From Paenibacillus melissococcoides (GTDB lineage: Bacteria; Bacillota; Bacilli; Paenibacillales; Paenibacillaceae): a stretch of 64,000 nt of DNA. The stretch's first letter is position 1. Every line of letters begins with the position of its first letter. The stretch spans positions 1 to 64,000 of the forward strand of contig CALYLO010000003.1 in NCBI GenBank assembly GCA_944800085.1, read 5' to 3'. The position numbers and the translations under genes were made by a program. Below are positions 51,648 through 59,689 of this stretch, piece by piece. The notes under the pieces were generated by a model, which worked only from the letters and a program-made list of their open reading frames with translations, did not search any database and was not told the origin of the DNA.

Positions 51648-54600
51648 AGCCGATCGAATTGAGGCTGGCCGGACTGCAGAGCTACCGCGAAGAACAGCGG
51701 ATCGACTTCGAGAAGCTGTGCGAGACCGGGTTGTTCGGCATCTTCGGCCCGACGGGAAGCGGCAAATCCTCCATCCTCGACGCAATGACATTGGCGCTGT
51801 ACGGCAAGGTCGAGCGTGCGGCGGGCGGAACTCAGGGAATTTTGAACCAGATGGAGAATACGGTATCGGTCTCCTTCACCTTCGCTCTGCACGGCGCGGG
51901 CAGCAAGCGCACGTTCCGGGTCGAGCGGCGCTTCAAGCGCACCGGCGACGTGACGGTGGGCAGCACCTTGACCCGCTTCATCGAGCTCCGGCCGGAAGGG
52001 GATATCGTGCTGGCGGACAAGCTGGCGGATGTGAACCGCTGCGTGGAAGAGCAGATCGGGCTGAAGATGGACGATTTCACGCGGGCGGTCGTGCTGCCTC
52101 AGGGCAAATTCGCCGAGTTCCTCTCCTTGAAGGGAAGCGAGCGCCGTCAGATGCTGCAGCGGCTGTTCTCGCTGGAGAAATACGGCGATGAGCTGGCTGC
52201 CCGGCTGGCTCGCCGCGTGAAGGAAACCGATGTCCGCTTGAAGACGTGCCTGGCCGAGCGGCAAGGGCTGGGCGACGCCTCCGAAGAGGCGGTCCGCGAG
52301 GCGGAGACGGCGCTGGCCGCGGCGGTGCGCCACGCCGAGGAGGCGAGAGCTGCCCGTCTGGAAGCGGAACGGGTTCACCGGGAGCTGACCGAGCTGCGGG
52401 AACGCCTTCAGGAGCGGGAGCGGCTGCTTGCGAGAAGGGGCGAGTTGGAGCGGGAGGCGCCGAAGCGCGCGGCGGAGCGGACGGAGCTGGAGCGGGCGCG
52501 GGAAGCAGAGGCGCTGCTTCCGTATGTTACCGAGCTGGAAGAGCTGGAAGCGCGGCTGGAGAAGGCGGCCGCCGGGCACGAGGCGGCCCGGGGCGCCGCA
52601 GCCGCGGCCGCGGAGCGGGCAGCGCAGGCGCTTCGGGCGGCCGACGATGCGCTCCGGCGCAAGGAAGCGGAGGAGCCGGAGCTGATGAGCCGCCATGCCC
52701 GCCTGCAGGAAGTGGTCCGCCTGTATCAGGACAGCCTGCGGCTGCGGGAAGAGGCGGAGCAGTGGACCGCGAAGCGGACCGGGGCCGCCGGCCGGGCGGA
52801 GCGGGCGGAAGCGGAAGCGGCGCGGGCCCGCGAGATGCTGCGGAAGGCGGCTGACCGGCAGGCGGAGCTGCGCGAAGCGATGCAGGCGCGCGAGAAGCCG
52901 GCCGAGGAGCGCGAGCGGTTCCAGCAGGCGGTGAGCGAGCGGCAGCTGCTGGCCGTGCAGCACGGCCGGTGCCGGGAGCTGGAGGAGAGCTGCGGCAAGC
53001 TGGCCGCCCGGACGGAGCAGGCCGGGCAGACATGGCTCGAGCTGCTGCAGGCGTTAACGGGCGATGTGTTGGCCGGACAAGCGGCGGCGCTGGAGGGCCG
53101 GCGTCTTGAGTCGGCGTGGCAGCGGCTCCATGCGCAGGCAAGCGATGCGCTGGAGGAAGCGGAACGCGAGCTGGCGGCCGCGAGGGAACGCCAGTGGCAG
53201 CAGGCCGCCGAGGAGATGGCGGCCAAGCTGGCCTCCCGGCTGCAGGACGGCCAGCCGTGCCCGGTCTGCGGCTCGACGTGCCATGCTCATCCGGCGCGGA
53301 TGCCGGCCGCTTCCGAAGCGGTCCGCGAAGGCTGGCCGGAATGGGAGGAAGCGAGAGACAAGCGGCGGGAGGCCGTGAGGCTGGCCGAGCAGGGCAAGGA
53401 GCGCTGCGCCGGGGCGGTGCGCCAATGGAGCGAGCGGTTGGCGGAGCTGAACAGCCGGCTGCGTCCGATGCTGCGCCTCTGGGAAGAGGGCGCTGCCTCC
53501 TTGCCGTCAGCGGCGGCGCAGATGGCGGCCGCCTTGGAGGAAGGCGTTCCGGTTCCGGGCGATCCGGACGGTACGGGCCCAGGCGGCCAAGAAGCGGATG
53601 TCTCCTTGGAGGCGGCGATATCGAGCCTGCAGGAGCGGACCGCCGCCTGGGAGCGCGGCATAGACCAGAGCGTGCAGCGGATGACCGACAGCCAATGGGA
53701 GCTGCAGCAGGCATGGTCGGCATATGAGTCGGCCGAGGCGGCCCGGCGGGAAGGCGAGGCCGAATGGAAGCGGGCCGGAGCCGAATATGCCCGTTCAGCG
53801 GGGCGATGGGCAGCCCGGTATGAGCCGGCCGGCTGGAGCTTGGGGGAGATGGATGCGATCGCCGAGCGGTGGCGCGAGGATGAAGCGTTCGTGAACGATT
53901 GCCGGGCCCGGCTGGACAAAGGGGCCGTCTATGTCGAGGAGATGCAGCAGCGGCTGCGCCAGCTTGAAGCGGACATCCAGCAGGCGGAGATGCAGCGCGT
54001 CCAGGCGGAATCCGAGCTCAATGGCGTGAACCGGCTGCTGTCCGAGTACCGGCAGCGGCTCGAGCCGTGGGCAGGCGGTCCGCCGATCGAACGGCAGGCC
54101 GCCGAGACGGAAGCGCAGTTGAATGCGCTGCGGGAACAAGCCGCCCGTACCGCCAGAGAAGCGGAAGCGGCGCGCCAGGCTCAGGGGGAGGCGGAACGGA
54201 GCGCGGCCCTGGCGGAGCAGCAGCGCGCCGACCTCGGCGAGCGCGCGGACGGTGCGCGAGAGCGTCTAGCCGTGAAGCTGGCCGCTTCCCCGTTCGAGGC
54301 TGCCGGTGAAGTAATGGCGGCGCGCCGCAGTCCGGATCGCTGCCTGGAGCTGGAAGAGGGGCTGGCGGCCTATGACGAGGAGCTGCGCGACCTTCAAGCG
54401 CGGCTGGCCCGCTTGGCGGAGCAGCTCGGCGGCCGCGCCGTGTCGGCAGCGGAGTGGCAGGAAGCGAAGGAGCGGTGGGAGCTGGCGGTCGAACGGGACG
54501 AAGCGGCGCTTGGAAGCCGTGCCCGGGCCGAACGCGACGCCGAGTATATCCGCAGCAAGCATGAGCGCTGGATGGAGCTCGAGCGCGAGCGGCTGCGCAT

Positions 54601-55123
54601 GGAGGAGCAGCTGGGAAGACTTCAGCAGCTGCAGAGCATATTCCGCGGCAACGCCTTCGTCGAATTCATCGCGGAGGAGCAGTTGATGCAGGTAAGCCGA
54701 GCCGCGTCGGAACGGCTGAAAAACTTGACCAAGCAGCGGTATGCGCTCGAAGTCGATTCCGGCGGCGGCTTCGTCATCCGGGACGACGGCAACGGAGGCA
54801 TCCGGCGGCCGGTATCCACGCTGTCCGGAGGCGAGACCTTCCTGACCTCCTTGGCGCTCGCGCTGGCCTTGTCGGCCCAGATTCAATTGCGGGGAATGTA
54901 TCCGCTCGAATTTTTCTTCTTGGACGAAGGGTTCGGCACGCTCGATCCCGAGCTGCTTGACACTGTCGTCACCGCGCTGGAAAAGCTTCATCACGATCGG
55001 CTGGCGGTCGGGGTTATCAGCCATGTGCCGGAGCTGCGGGCCCGCTTGGCGCGCAAGCTGACCGTGCTGCCGGCGGAGCTGACCGGTTCCGGTTCCCGCA
55101 TCCGGATGGATGAAGCGGATTGA
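51644..55123 (+). CDS. sbcC: SbcC, SMC-like ATPase subunit
   Basis: A 1159-residue Rad50-type protein. N-terminal Walker A GPTGSGKSSILDAMTLALYG (about 27-46). Long coiled coils rich in Glu/Arg/Ala flank the zinc hook CPVCGS (Cys 539 and 542). C-terminal signature STLSGGETFLTSLALALAL and Walker B FFFLDEGFGTLD. The coiled-coil region is unusually Ala/Glu/Arg-rich, in line with the high local GC. It forms the SbcCD complex with the preceding gene. Confidence 0.95.
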   Translation: MKPIELRLAGLQSYREEQRIDFEKLCETGLFGIFGPTGSGKSSILDAMTLALYGKVERAAGGTQGILNQMENTVSVSFTFALHGAGSKRTFRVERRFKRTGDVTVGSTLTRFIELRPEGDIVLADKLADVNRCVEEQIGLKMDDFTRAVVLPQGKFAEFLSLKGSERRQMLQRLFSLEKYGDELAARLARRVKETDVRLKTCLAERQGLGDASEEAVREAETALAAAVRHAEEARAARLEAERVHRELTELRERLQERERLLARRGELEREAPKRAAERTELERAREAEALLPYVTELEELEARLEKAAAGHEAARGAAAAAAERAAQALRAADDALRRKEAEEPELMSRHARLQEVVRLYQDSLRLREEAEQWTAKRTGAAGRAERAEAEAARAREMLRKAADRQAELREAMQAREKPAEERERFQQAVSERQLLAVQHGRCRELEESCGKLAARTEQAGQTWLELLQALTGDVLAGQAAALEGRRLESAWQRLHAQASDALEEAERELAAARERQWQQAAEEMAAKLASRLQDGQPCPVCGSTCHAHPARMPAASEAVREGWPEWEEARDKRREAVRLAEQGKERCAGAVRQWSERLAELNSRLRPMLRLWEEGAASLPSAAAQMAAALEEGVPVPGDPDGTGPGGQEADVSLEAAISSLQERTAAWERGIDQSVQRMTDSQWELQQAWSAYESAEAARREGEAEWKRAGAEYARSAGRWAARYEPAGWSLGEMDAIAERWREDEAFVNDCRARLDKGAVYVEEMQQRLRQLEADIQQAEMQRVQAESELNGVNRLLSEYRQRLEPWAGGPPIERQAAETEAQLNALREQAARTAREAEAARQAQGEAERSAALAEQQRADLGERADGARERLAVKLAASPFEAAGEVMAARRSPDRCLELEEGLAAYDEELRDLQARLARLAEQLGGRAVSAAEWQEAKERWELAVERDEAALGSRARAERDAEYIRSKHERWMELERERLRMEEQLGRLQQLQSIFRGNAFVEFIAEEQLMQVSRAASERLKNLTKQRYALEVDSGGGFVIRDDGNGGIRRPVSTLSGGETFLTSLALALALSAQIQLRGMYPLEFFFLDEGFGTLDPELLDTVVTALEKLHHDRLAVGVISHVPELRARLARKLTVLPAELTGSGSRIRMDEAD

Positions 55124-55143
55124 AGCGGCGCGAACGAACGGAG

Positions 55144-55159
55144 TGTGAGCTTCGTCACA
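55144..55159 (+). promoter_or_regulatory. Fnr-type box TGTGA-N6-TCACA, centred at -41.5
   Basis: TGTGAgcttcgTCACA (55144-55159), a perfect consensus Crp/Fnr site. Its centre (55151.5) is 41.5 bases upstream of the start predicted from the TATAAT at 55181-55186, the class II activation position used by Fnr. TGTGAC at 55168-55173 also forms a dyad with GTCACA 55154-55159. Confidence 0.7.
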
Positions 55160-55180
55160 GTAACAGTTGTGACCCGCTGT

Positions 55181-55186
55181 TATAAT
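55181..55186 (+). promoter_or_regulatory. Activator-type promoter: perfect -10 with no -35
   Basis: TATAAT at 55181-55186; the bases 17 upstream (CAGTAA) do not resemble TTGACA. A perfect -10, a missing -35 and an Fnr box at -41.5 together suggest an activator-dependent promoter with a start near 55193. Confidence 0.65.
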
Positions 55187-55192
55187 ACAGAT

Positions 55193-55346
55193 AGCCGACA
55201 TCTTATTTAATGCACCTCGATGACCGTACTGCTTCTGCAAGCGGCGCAGGCTCTATCCAGCCGCATTTCGCTTGCAGGTGCACTACGTTCATAGCGTCCG
55301 TGACGCTGCCCGCTTGCGAGCGGGGGACGAGGTGCTCTTTTTTTTG
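55193..55346 (+). ncRNA. Candidate structured RNA (sRNA or leader) downstream of the Fnr-type promoter
   Basis: The outer stem GCACCTCG (55212-55219) / CGAGGTGC (55328-55335) closes a multiloop of three helices: CTGCAAGC 55235-55242 / GCTTGCAG 55270-55277; AGCGTC 55293-55298 / GACGCT 55302-55307; CCCGCT 55309-55314 / AGCGGG 55319-55324. TCTTTTTTTTT follows the outer stem. TGCACCT (55211-55217) can alternatively pair with AGGTGCA (55276-55282), which would break the outer stem. All pairings are perfect Watson-Crick. It may be an independent ~150-base RNA or a regulatory leader. No known RNA family recognised. Confidence 0.55.
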
Positions 55347-55472
55347 TCTTCAAGAGGATCCGGTAGTGCGTTCATGCGGCTCTCCTGGCGGGGAGAACCG
55401 TTTTTTTTTGAGCCGACGCCACAGGAGCCGTTCCCTCCTCTGCACCTCTGGGCGATTGGGCGAATACAGTAA
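55272..55472 (+). CDS. Alternative reading: possible 66-residue protein
   Basis: An open frame LQVHYVHSVRDAARLRAGDE to WAIGRIQ has about two-thirds G/C in third codon positions and a protein-like ending. But the only starts are TTG 55272 or GTG 55278, neither with an SD, and its Phe codons coincide with the U tracts of the RNA hairpins. It competes with the structured-RNA reading; both may not be true. Confidence 0.3.
   Translation: MQVHYVHSVRDAARLRAGDEVLFFLSSRGSGSAFMRLSWRGEPFFFEPTPQEPFPPLHLWAIGRIQ
55376..55410 (+). terminator. Second terminator in the region before the Tyr/Gly-rich gene
   Basis: CGG and TCTCC pair with GGAGA and CCG around TGGCG, followed by nine T residues. Confidence 0.7.
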
Positions 55473-55510
55473 CGTATATCAACTTTTCGTGCAGAAAGTG
55501 GGAGAGCGTG

Positions 55511-55936
55511 ATGGAGAAGAAGGTTACGGGCGTGAAGCCGATTGTCAAACCGGCTCCCGTCGAGAAGAAGGGGTGCGCGGCGGGAGAGAAGCACCCGATG
55601 TATGAACTGTGCCTGAAGCATATGCACCGGTATGTGAAGGTTCACACCCATGACGGCTGCTGTTATCACGGGATTGTGGAGCATGTGGACGACGAGTATC
55701 TTTACCTTGCGGTTCCGGCGGGGCAATGGATGCATTACGGGGGAGCGGCGGCTTCGATGGATCGCGCCTTTGTGCCGTACGGCTACTATGGCGGAGGCTA
55801 TCCCGGCTATTACCCGGGTTATTATTATGGCGGCTATTATCCGGGGTATTCCCCGTACGGATACTACCGGCCGTTCAACCGCTTGATTTTGCCGCTGGCT
55901 GCGCTGACGGCCTTGGCGCTGCTGCCGTATTATTGA
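55511..55936 (+). CDS. Tyr/Gly-rich protein with LSm-like N-terminal segment
   Basis: A 141-residue protein from ATG 55511 behind GGGAG. Residues ~28-68 (YELCLKHMHRYVKVHTHDGC, then YHGIVEHVDDEYLYLAVP) have the strand pattern of a small LSm/SH3-like barrel. Residues ~95-120 are a low-complexity Gly/Tyr/Pro run with repeated GYY and YPGY units, and the end is a hydrophobic segment LILPLAALTALALLPYY. Such Tyr/Gly runs are common in spore or surface proteins. Function unknown. Two terminators lie between it and the nearest promoter. Confidence 0.65.
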   Translation: MEKKVTGVKPIVKPAPVEKKGCAAGEKHPMYELCLKHMHRYVKVHTHDGCCYHGIVEHVDDEYLYLAVPAGQWMHYGGAAASMDRAFVPYGYYGGGYPGYYPGYYYGGYYPGYSPYGYYRPFNRLILPLAALTALALLPYY

Positions 55937-55942
55937 GCGGGG

Positions 55943-55990
55943 AAAGGCTTTGTCTGCTTCGGTCGAACGACCGATGCAGACGGGCCTTCT
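55943..55990 (+). terminator. Terminator after the Tyr/Gly-rich gene
   Basis: AAGGC, GTCTGC and TCGG pair with CCGA, GCAGAC and GCCTT, then CTGTT. Confidence 0.7.
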
Positions 55991-55991
55991 G

Positions 55992-56759
55992 TTACGTTCC
56001 CGATCCATGGAGCGATGCGATCCAATCGACGATCGTGCCGACCGTTTCCCGAATTTGCTCATCGTCCGATATGGTCGCGCCCTTGTCCTTCTTTTGCATG
56101 CCGTAATCCCCGAACTGCGCGTGATTGCCACCCTCGATGACATCCTCCTCGAAGGAAGCCGGCATATAGGATTTACTGTTCGTATACCGCTCCAGATTGA
56201 GCACCCCATCCTGGGAGCCGTAGATGGACAAAACCGGGATGTTCAGTTGGCTGATGTCGCTGTTAGGGTATGAGGCCAGAAACACGATGCCCTGAACGTT
56301 GATCGTGCTGTTCTTCACAAATTCAGCCGCCATCGTACCGCCGAGCGAATGCCCGCCGATAATATTGATCCCGCGGGGATTCAACAGCGGAAGCGCGCGC
56401 TTGGCGCCCTGGATATCGAGCACCGCCAGATTGAGCGGCATCTCGATAATATACGTATTGACCCCTTTGGAGGCCAAGGAGCGAGCCAACACCGCGTAGC
56501 TTTCCGGCTGGACCAATCCGCCCGGATAGAAAATAAAATTGGCCGCCGGCTCGGCGGTCGTCTCGAACCGCAGCACGCCGTCTTCCTTCGTCACGGTGAC
56601 ATCTTCGCCGGGAGCCATGGCCTGCTCCGCCTTCGTGCCCGCGGGATAGGGGCGCAAATAGATGGCGAGAGCGCCGGCGAGCACAAGCAGGACGGCAATG
56701 GCCCCGATAAGGATGCGCGTCCCTCTGCGGCGCCTCGGCCGGTTATGAGGTGAAGACAT
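55992..56759 (-). CDS. Membrane-anchored alpha/beta hydrolase
   Basis: A 255-residue protein: Arg-rich N-terminus (NRPRRRRGTR), a single membrane helix (ILIGAIAVLLVLAGALAIYL), then an alpha/beta hydrolase (Abhydrolase_5-like). FIFYPGGLVQPESYA near 74-88, nucleophile Ser in GGHSLGGTMAAEF (about 138), acid in VLSIYGSQDGVLN and His in EGGNHAQFGDYG. Faces the cell exterior. Substrate unknown, likely an ester or lipid. SD AGGAGG. Confidence 0.8.
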   Translation of the reverse strand: MSSPHNRPRRRRGTRILIGAIAVLLVLAGALAIYLRPYPAGTKAEQAMAPGEDVTVTKEDGVLRFETTAEPAANFIFYPGGLVQPESYAVLARSLASKGVNTYIIEMPLNLAVLDIQGAKRALPLLNPRGINIIGGHSLGGTMAAEFVKNSTINVQGIVFLASYPNSDISQLNIPVLSIYGSQDGVLNLERYTNSKSYMPASFEEDVIEGGNHAQFGDYGMQKKDKGATISDDEQIRETVGTIVDWIASLHGSGT

Positions 56760-56874
56760 CGGGATAACCTCCTTTCAGTTGGACGAGCCCTCAGTTTTTG
56801 ATATGATAACAGTATCCGAGAATAACCGACTGATCCGCTATCAGATGGTGAGAAAATAGAAGGAGGCCGTTCAA

Positions 56875-57225
56875 ATGGACTGTATTTTTTGCAAAATTAT
56901 CGAAGGTTCGATCCCTTCCAAAAAGGTACTGGAAAATGATCATGTCGTCGCCTTTCACGACATTACTCCCCAAGCGCCTGTACATATTCTTATTATCCCT
57001 AAAAAGCATATCGCAACCATGAACGATGTACAAGCAGAGGATGCTTCCCTGATGGGGGAAATCCACCTGGCCGCCCAGCAGATCGCCCGGGATATGGGCA
57101 TTGCCGATACGGGTTACCGCCTGATCAACAATTGCGGGAAGGACAGCGGACAGGTTGTGTTCCATCTTCACTTTCACCTGCTGGGAGGAGAGCCGCTGGG
57201 CGCTCTGATAGGGCCGAAAGCGTAG
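56875..57225 (+). CDS. HIT-family nucleotide-binding hydrolase (Hint-like)
   Basis: A 116-residue protein: CIFCKIIEGSIPSKKVLEND with the two zinc-type cysteines, FHDITPQAPVHILIIPKKHI, and the catalytic HIT triad HxHxH in VVFHLHFHLLGG. Hint-type enzymes hydrolyse AMP-lysine-like phosphoramidates. SD AGGAGG. It lies just upstream of the rpsU promoter, as in Bacillus relatives. Confidence 0.92.
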   Translation: MDCIFCKIIEGSIPSKKVLENDHVVAFHDITPQAPVHILIIPKKHIATMNDVQAEDASLMGEIHLAAQQIARDMGIADTGYRLINNCGKDSGQVVFHLHFHLLGGEPLGALIGPKA

Positions 57226-57307
57226 CGGACAGGAAGGGGATTTGCAGCGACCGGATCCCTATTCCTGCTGTCCGATGCATAAATCTAGACAGATTGCGCC
57301 GTCAAGG

Positions 57308-57337
57308 TTGACACTCACTTTTACAATCACATATAAT
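57308..57337 (+). promoter_or_regulatory. Strong SigA promoter of rpsU-yqeY
   Basis: TTGACA (57308-57313), 18-base spacer, TATAAT (57332-57337): both boxes are perfect consensus. Confidence 0.88.
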
Positions 57338-57395
57338 GTAGGTTGATAACCGTGTTGTTGTTCTTGGACGGTCTGGTCGGAGGGAGGGAAAACTG

Positions 57396-57569
57396 GTGTC
57401 TGAAACGAAAGTTCGCAAAAACGAGACAATCGATGCTGCACTTCGTCGCTTTAAGCGCTCCATTGCAAAAGATGGCGTGTTGGCTGAAGTTAAAAAGCGT
57501 AAGCACTATGAAAAGCCAAGCGTTAAGCGCAAGAAGAAGTCCGAGGCTGCCCGCAAGAGAAAGTTCTAG
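57396..57569 (+). CDS. rpsU: Ribosomal protein S21
   Basis: A 57-residue basic protein, GTG start behind GGGAGGG, sequence [20 protein letters not shown], ending [14 protein letters not shown]. This is bS21 of the 30S subunit. Codon choice (CGC/CGT, AAG, GTT) is that of a highly expressed gene. Followed by yqeY after 15 bases. Confidence 0.97.
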   Translation: MSETKVRKNETIDAALRRFKRSIAKDGVLAEVKKRKHYEKPSVKRKKKSEAARKRKF

Positions 57570-57584
57570 GAGGAATTAGCACCA

Positions 57585-58028
57585 ATGGATCTTAGCCAAC
57601 GATTGAACGAAGATATGAAGCAAGCGATGAAAAGTCAAGACAAGTTCAAACTCTCCACCATCCGGATGGTACGTTCGGCGATCAAGAATGTTGAGATAGA
57701 TGTTAAGAGAACTTTGAATGACGATGAAGTGCTTGAGATTCTAGGTCGTGAAATCAAACAGCGGAAAGATGCCCTCCAACAATTTGAAAGCGCAGGTCGA
57801 GACGATTTAGCTGATTCATTGAAAGACGAAATCGAGATTTTGACGCAGTATCTTCCTGCCCAACTTTCCGAAGAAGAGATTAAAGAGATTGTACAGAAGG
57901 CTATCCAAGAGACCGGTGCTTCTTCGAAAGCCGACATGGGGAAATTGATGGGTGCCCTGATGCCGAAGGTAAAAGGGCGCGCCGACGGAAAGCTGGTCAA
58001 TACGATAGTTCAACAATATCTGCAGTAA
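57585..58028 (+). CDS. yqeY: GatB/YqeY domain protein
   Basis: A 147-residue helical protein: LSQRLNEDMKQAMKSQDKFKLSTIRMVRSAIKN, EILGREIKQRKDALQQFESAGR, and the ending SSKADMGKLMGALMPKVKGRADGKLVNTIVQQYL. It matches the tRNA-binding tail of GatB as a stand-alone protein. Exact function unknown. Co-transcribed with rpsU. Confidence 0.93.
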   Translation: MDLSQRLNEDMKQAMKSQDKFKLSTIRMVRSAIKNVEIDVKRTLNDDEVLEILGREIKQRKDALQQFESAGRDDLADSLKDEIEILTQYLPAQLSEEEIKEIVQKAIQETGASSKADMGKLMGALMPKVKGRADGKLVNTIVQQYLQ

Positions 58029-58057
58029 GCGTCTTTGACAGCCTTATGAACGAACAA

Positions 58058-58091
58058 AAACACTCCTTTTCACGAAAGGGAGTGTTTTTTT
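58058..58091 (+). terminator. Terminator of rpsU-yqeY
   Basis: AACACTCC pairs with GGAGTGTT around a short CTTTTCACGAAAGG loop, followed by a T run. Confidence 0.9.
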
Positions 58092-58104
58092 CTAGCGAAT
58101 TTCC

Positions 58105-58131
58105 TGGAACGGACATGAGGATTGTAACGTA
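58105..58131 (+). promoter_or_regulatory. Candidate SigW (ECF) promoter
   Basis: TGGAAC (58105-58110), 17-base spacer, CGTA (58128-58131). It resembles the SigW consensus TGAAAC-N16/17-CGTA. The homologous B. subtilis yqeZ-yqfA-yqfB operon is SigW-controlled. Confidence 0.6.
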
Positions 58132-58176
58132 TTACTGCATAGACTGTCTGAATAGGGAAGGGGGTACACTAGAGAG

Positions 58177-59550
58177 ATGAAACACCCGTTCAAGCATCGA
58201 TTTGCGGCGATAAGCATCCTATGGCTGATGACCGCATCCGTTCTGTTCGGCATGCTGGGAACCGCTGTCTCGCCGGTTCAGGCCGAGGGAGAGGCGGGCA
58301 AGGGCAGCGCGGTCGTGATTCCAATCAAGGGGACGGTCGATCCGGTCATGAAGTCTTTCCTGTTCCGTGCGCTTGAGGAGGCGGAGCAGCTTCAGCCGGA
58401 AGCGGTCATTTTCGATATGGACACTCCCGGAGGATATGTAGATGTATCGATGGAGCTGAGCCAGCGGATTATCGAGAGCCCTGCGCGCACGGTCGTGCTC
58501 GTTCACGGCAAGGCGGCTTCGGCGGGGAGCTTCCTGGCGCTCAGCGCGAACGAGATCGCGATGACCCCGGGAAGCGCTATCGGCTCTGCGGCGCTCGTCG
58601 ATTCGTCTCACAAGTATGTGGACGATCCGAAGGCCGTCGCGCTGTGGGTCAGCCAGATGGTATCCGCCGCGGAGAAGAACGGCCGGGATGCCGGCGTCGC
58701 TGCGGCGATGGCGGATCTGCAGGCCAAGGTGGAGCTACCGCAGTTGAACCGCACGAAGCAGCCGGGAGAGGTTCTGTCCCTGAGCGTCCATGAGGCGAAG
58801 CAGGCAGGATATTTGGAATATGAGGCTTCTTCCGTGCAAGATTTGCTGTCCCAATTGAAGCTCGACGGCGCTCAAATCGTTCACATCGAGCCCTCGGCAG
58901 CGGAACGAGTCGCTTCCTATGTCGTCACTCCGGCGGTTGCGACGCTGCTGCTGTTCCTCGGCATCGCGGGCGTGGCGATTGAACTGATCGTCCCAGGCTT
59001 TGGCGTTCCGGGCGTACTGGGCGTCATCGGATTCGGTTTATACTTTTTTGGGCATTTTATTGCCGGACTAGCGGGGGTGGAGACCATCGTATTGCTGGTG
59101 ATTGGGTTATTGCTGCTGGCGCTGGAGATGTTTATTCCAAGCTTCGGAATTCTGGGCATCCTGGGTGCGATCAGCTTGATTTCCGGGGTCGTCCGCGCGG
59201 CCTACGATACGGGGAACGCGCTCATGTCCCTGGGCACCGCCTTCGTCGCAGCCGTTGTCGTCGTCGTCATTATTGCCCGCATCTTCAAGCATCGCGGCAT
59301 CTGGAACCGGTTCATCCTCAAGGATGCGCTTACGACGGAGCAAGGCTTTGTATCGACCACCGATCACACGGAGCTGATCGGCAAGGTAGGAAAGGCGCTT
59401 ACGCCGCTTCGTCCGGCGGGGACCATCCTGCTCGACGGCCATAAATATGACGTTGTCACGGACGGCGCTTTTGTCGGAAAAGATGAGCAGGTCGTCGTCG
59501 TGATGACGGAGGGGGCGCGCATTGTCGTCAGCCCGCATGAAGGCTCTTGA
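58177..59550 (+). CDS. NfeD-family membrane serine protease-like protein (YqeZ)
   Basis: A 457-residue protein with signal segment FAAISILWLMTASVLFGMLG. The ClpP-like domain contains FDMDTPGGYVDVSMELSQRI and the catalytic-Ser region VHGKAASAGSFLALSANEI (about 107-125). Four or five membrane helices follow (residues ~245-370), then a C-terminal OB-fold NfeD domain (LIGKVGKALTPLRPAGTILLDGHKYDVVTDGAFV). Such long NfeDs pair with the flotillin encoded next and act in membrane organisation under envelope stress. Confidence 0.9.
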   Translation: MKHPFKHRFAAISILWLMTASVLFGMLGTAVSPVQAEGEAGKGSAVVIPIKGTVDPVMKSFLFRALEEAEQLQPEAVIFDMDTPGGYVDVSMELSQRIIESPARTVVLVHGKAASAGSFLALSANEIAMTPGSAIGSAALVDSSHKYVDDPKAVALWVSQMVSAAEKNGRDAGVAAAMADLQAKVELPQLNRTKQPGEVLSLSVHEAKQAGYLEYEASSVQDLLSQLKLDGAQIVHIEPSAAERVASYVVTPAVATLLLFLGIAGVAIELIVPGFGVPGVLGVIGFGLYFFGHFIAGLAGVETIVLLVIGLLLLALEMFIPSFGILGILGAISLISGVVRAAYDTGNALMSLGTAFVAAVVVVVIIARIFKHRGIWNRFILKDALTTEQGFVSTTDHTELIGKVGKALTPLRPAGTILLDGHKYDVVTDGAFVGKDEQVVVVMTEGARIVVSPHEGS

Positions 59551-59689
59551 GAGAGAGGAGGCTGCATACATTTTAGTGTCTCCAGATGATTCATTGACCC
59601 TGGAACGCTTTCATTGTATCGTTGAAAAGAATCGACTGCCGATACGGCAGTCCCGCATTTACATATTACAAATGGAGGTTTGACTGCGT

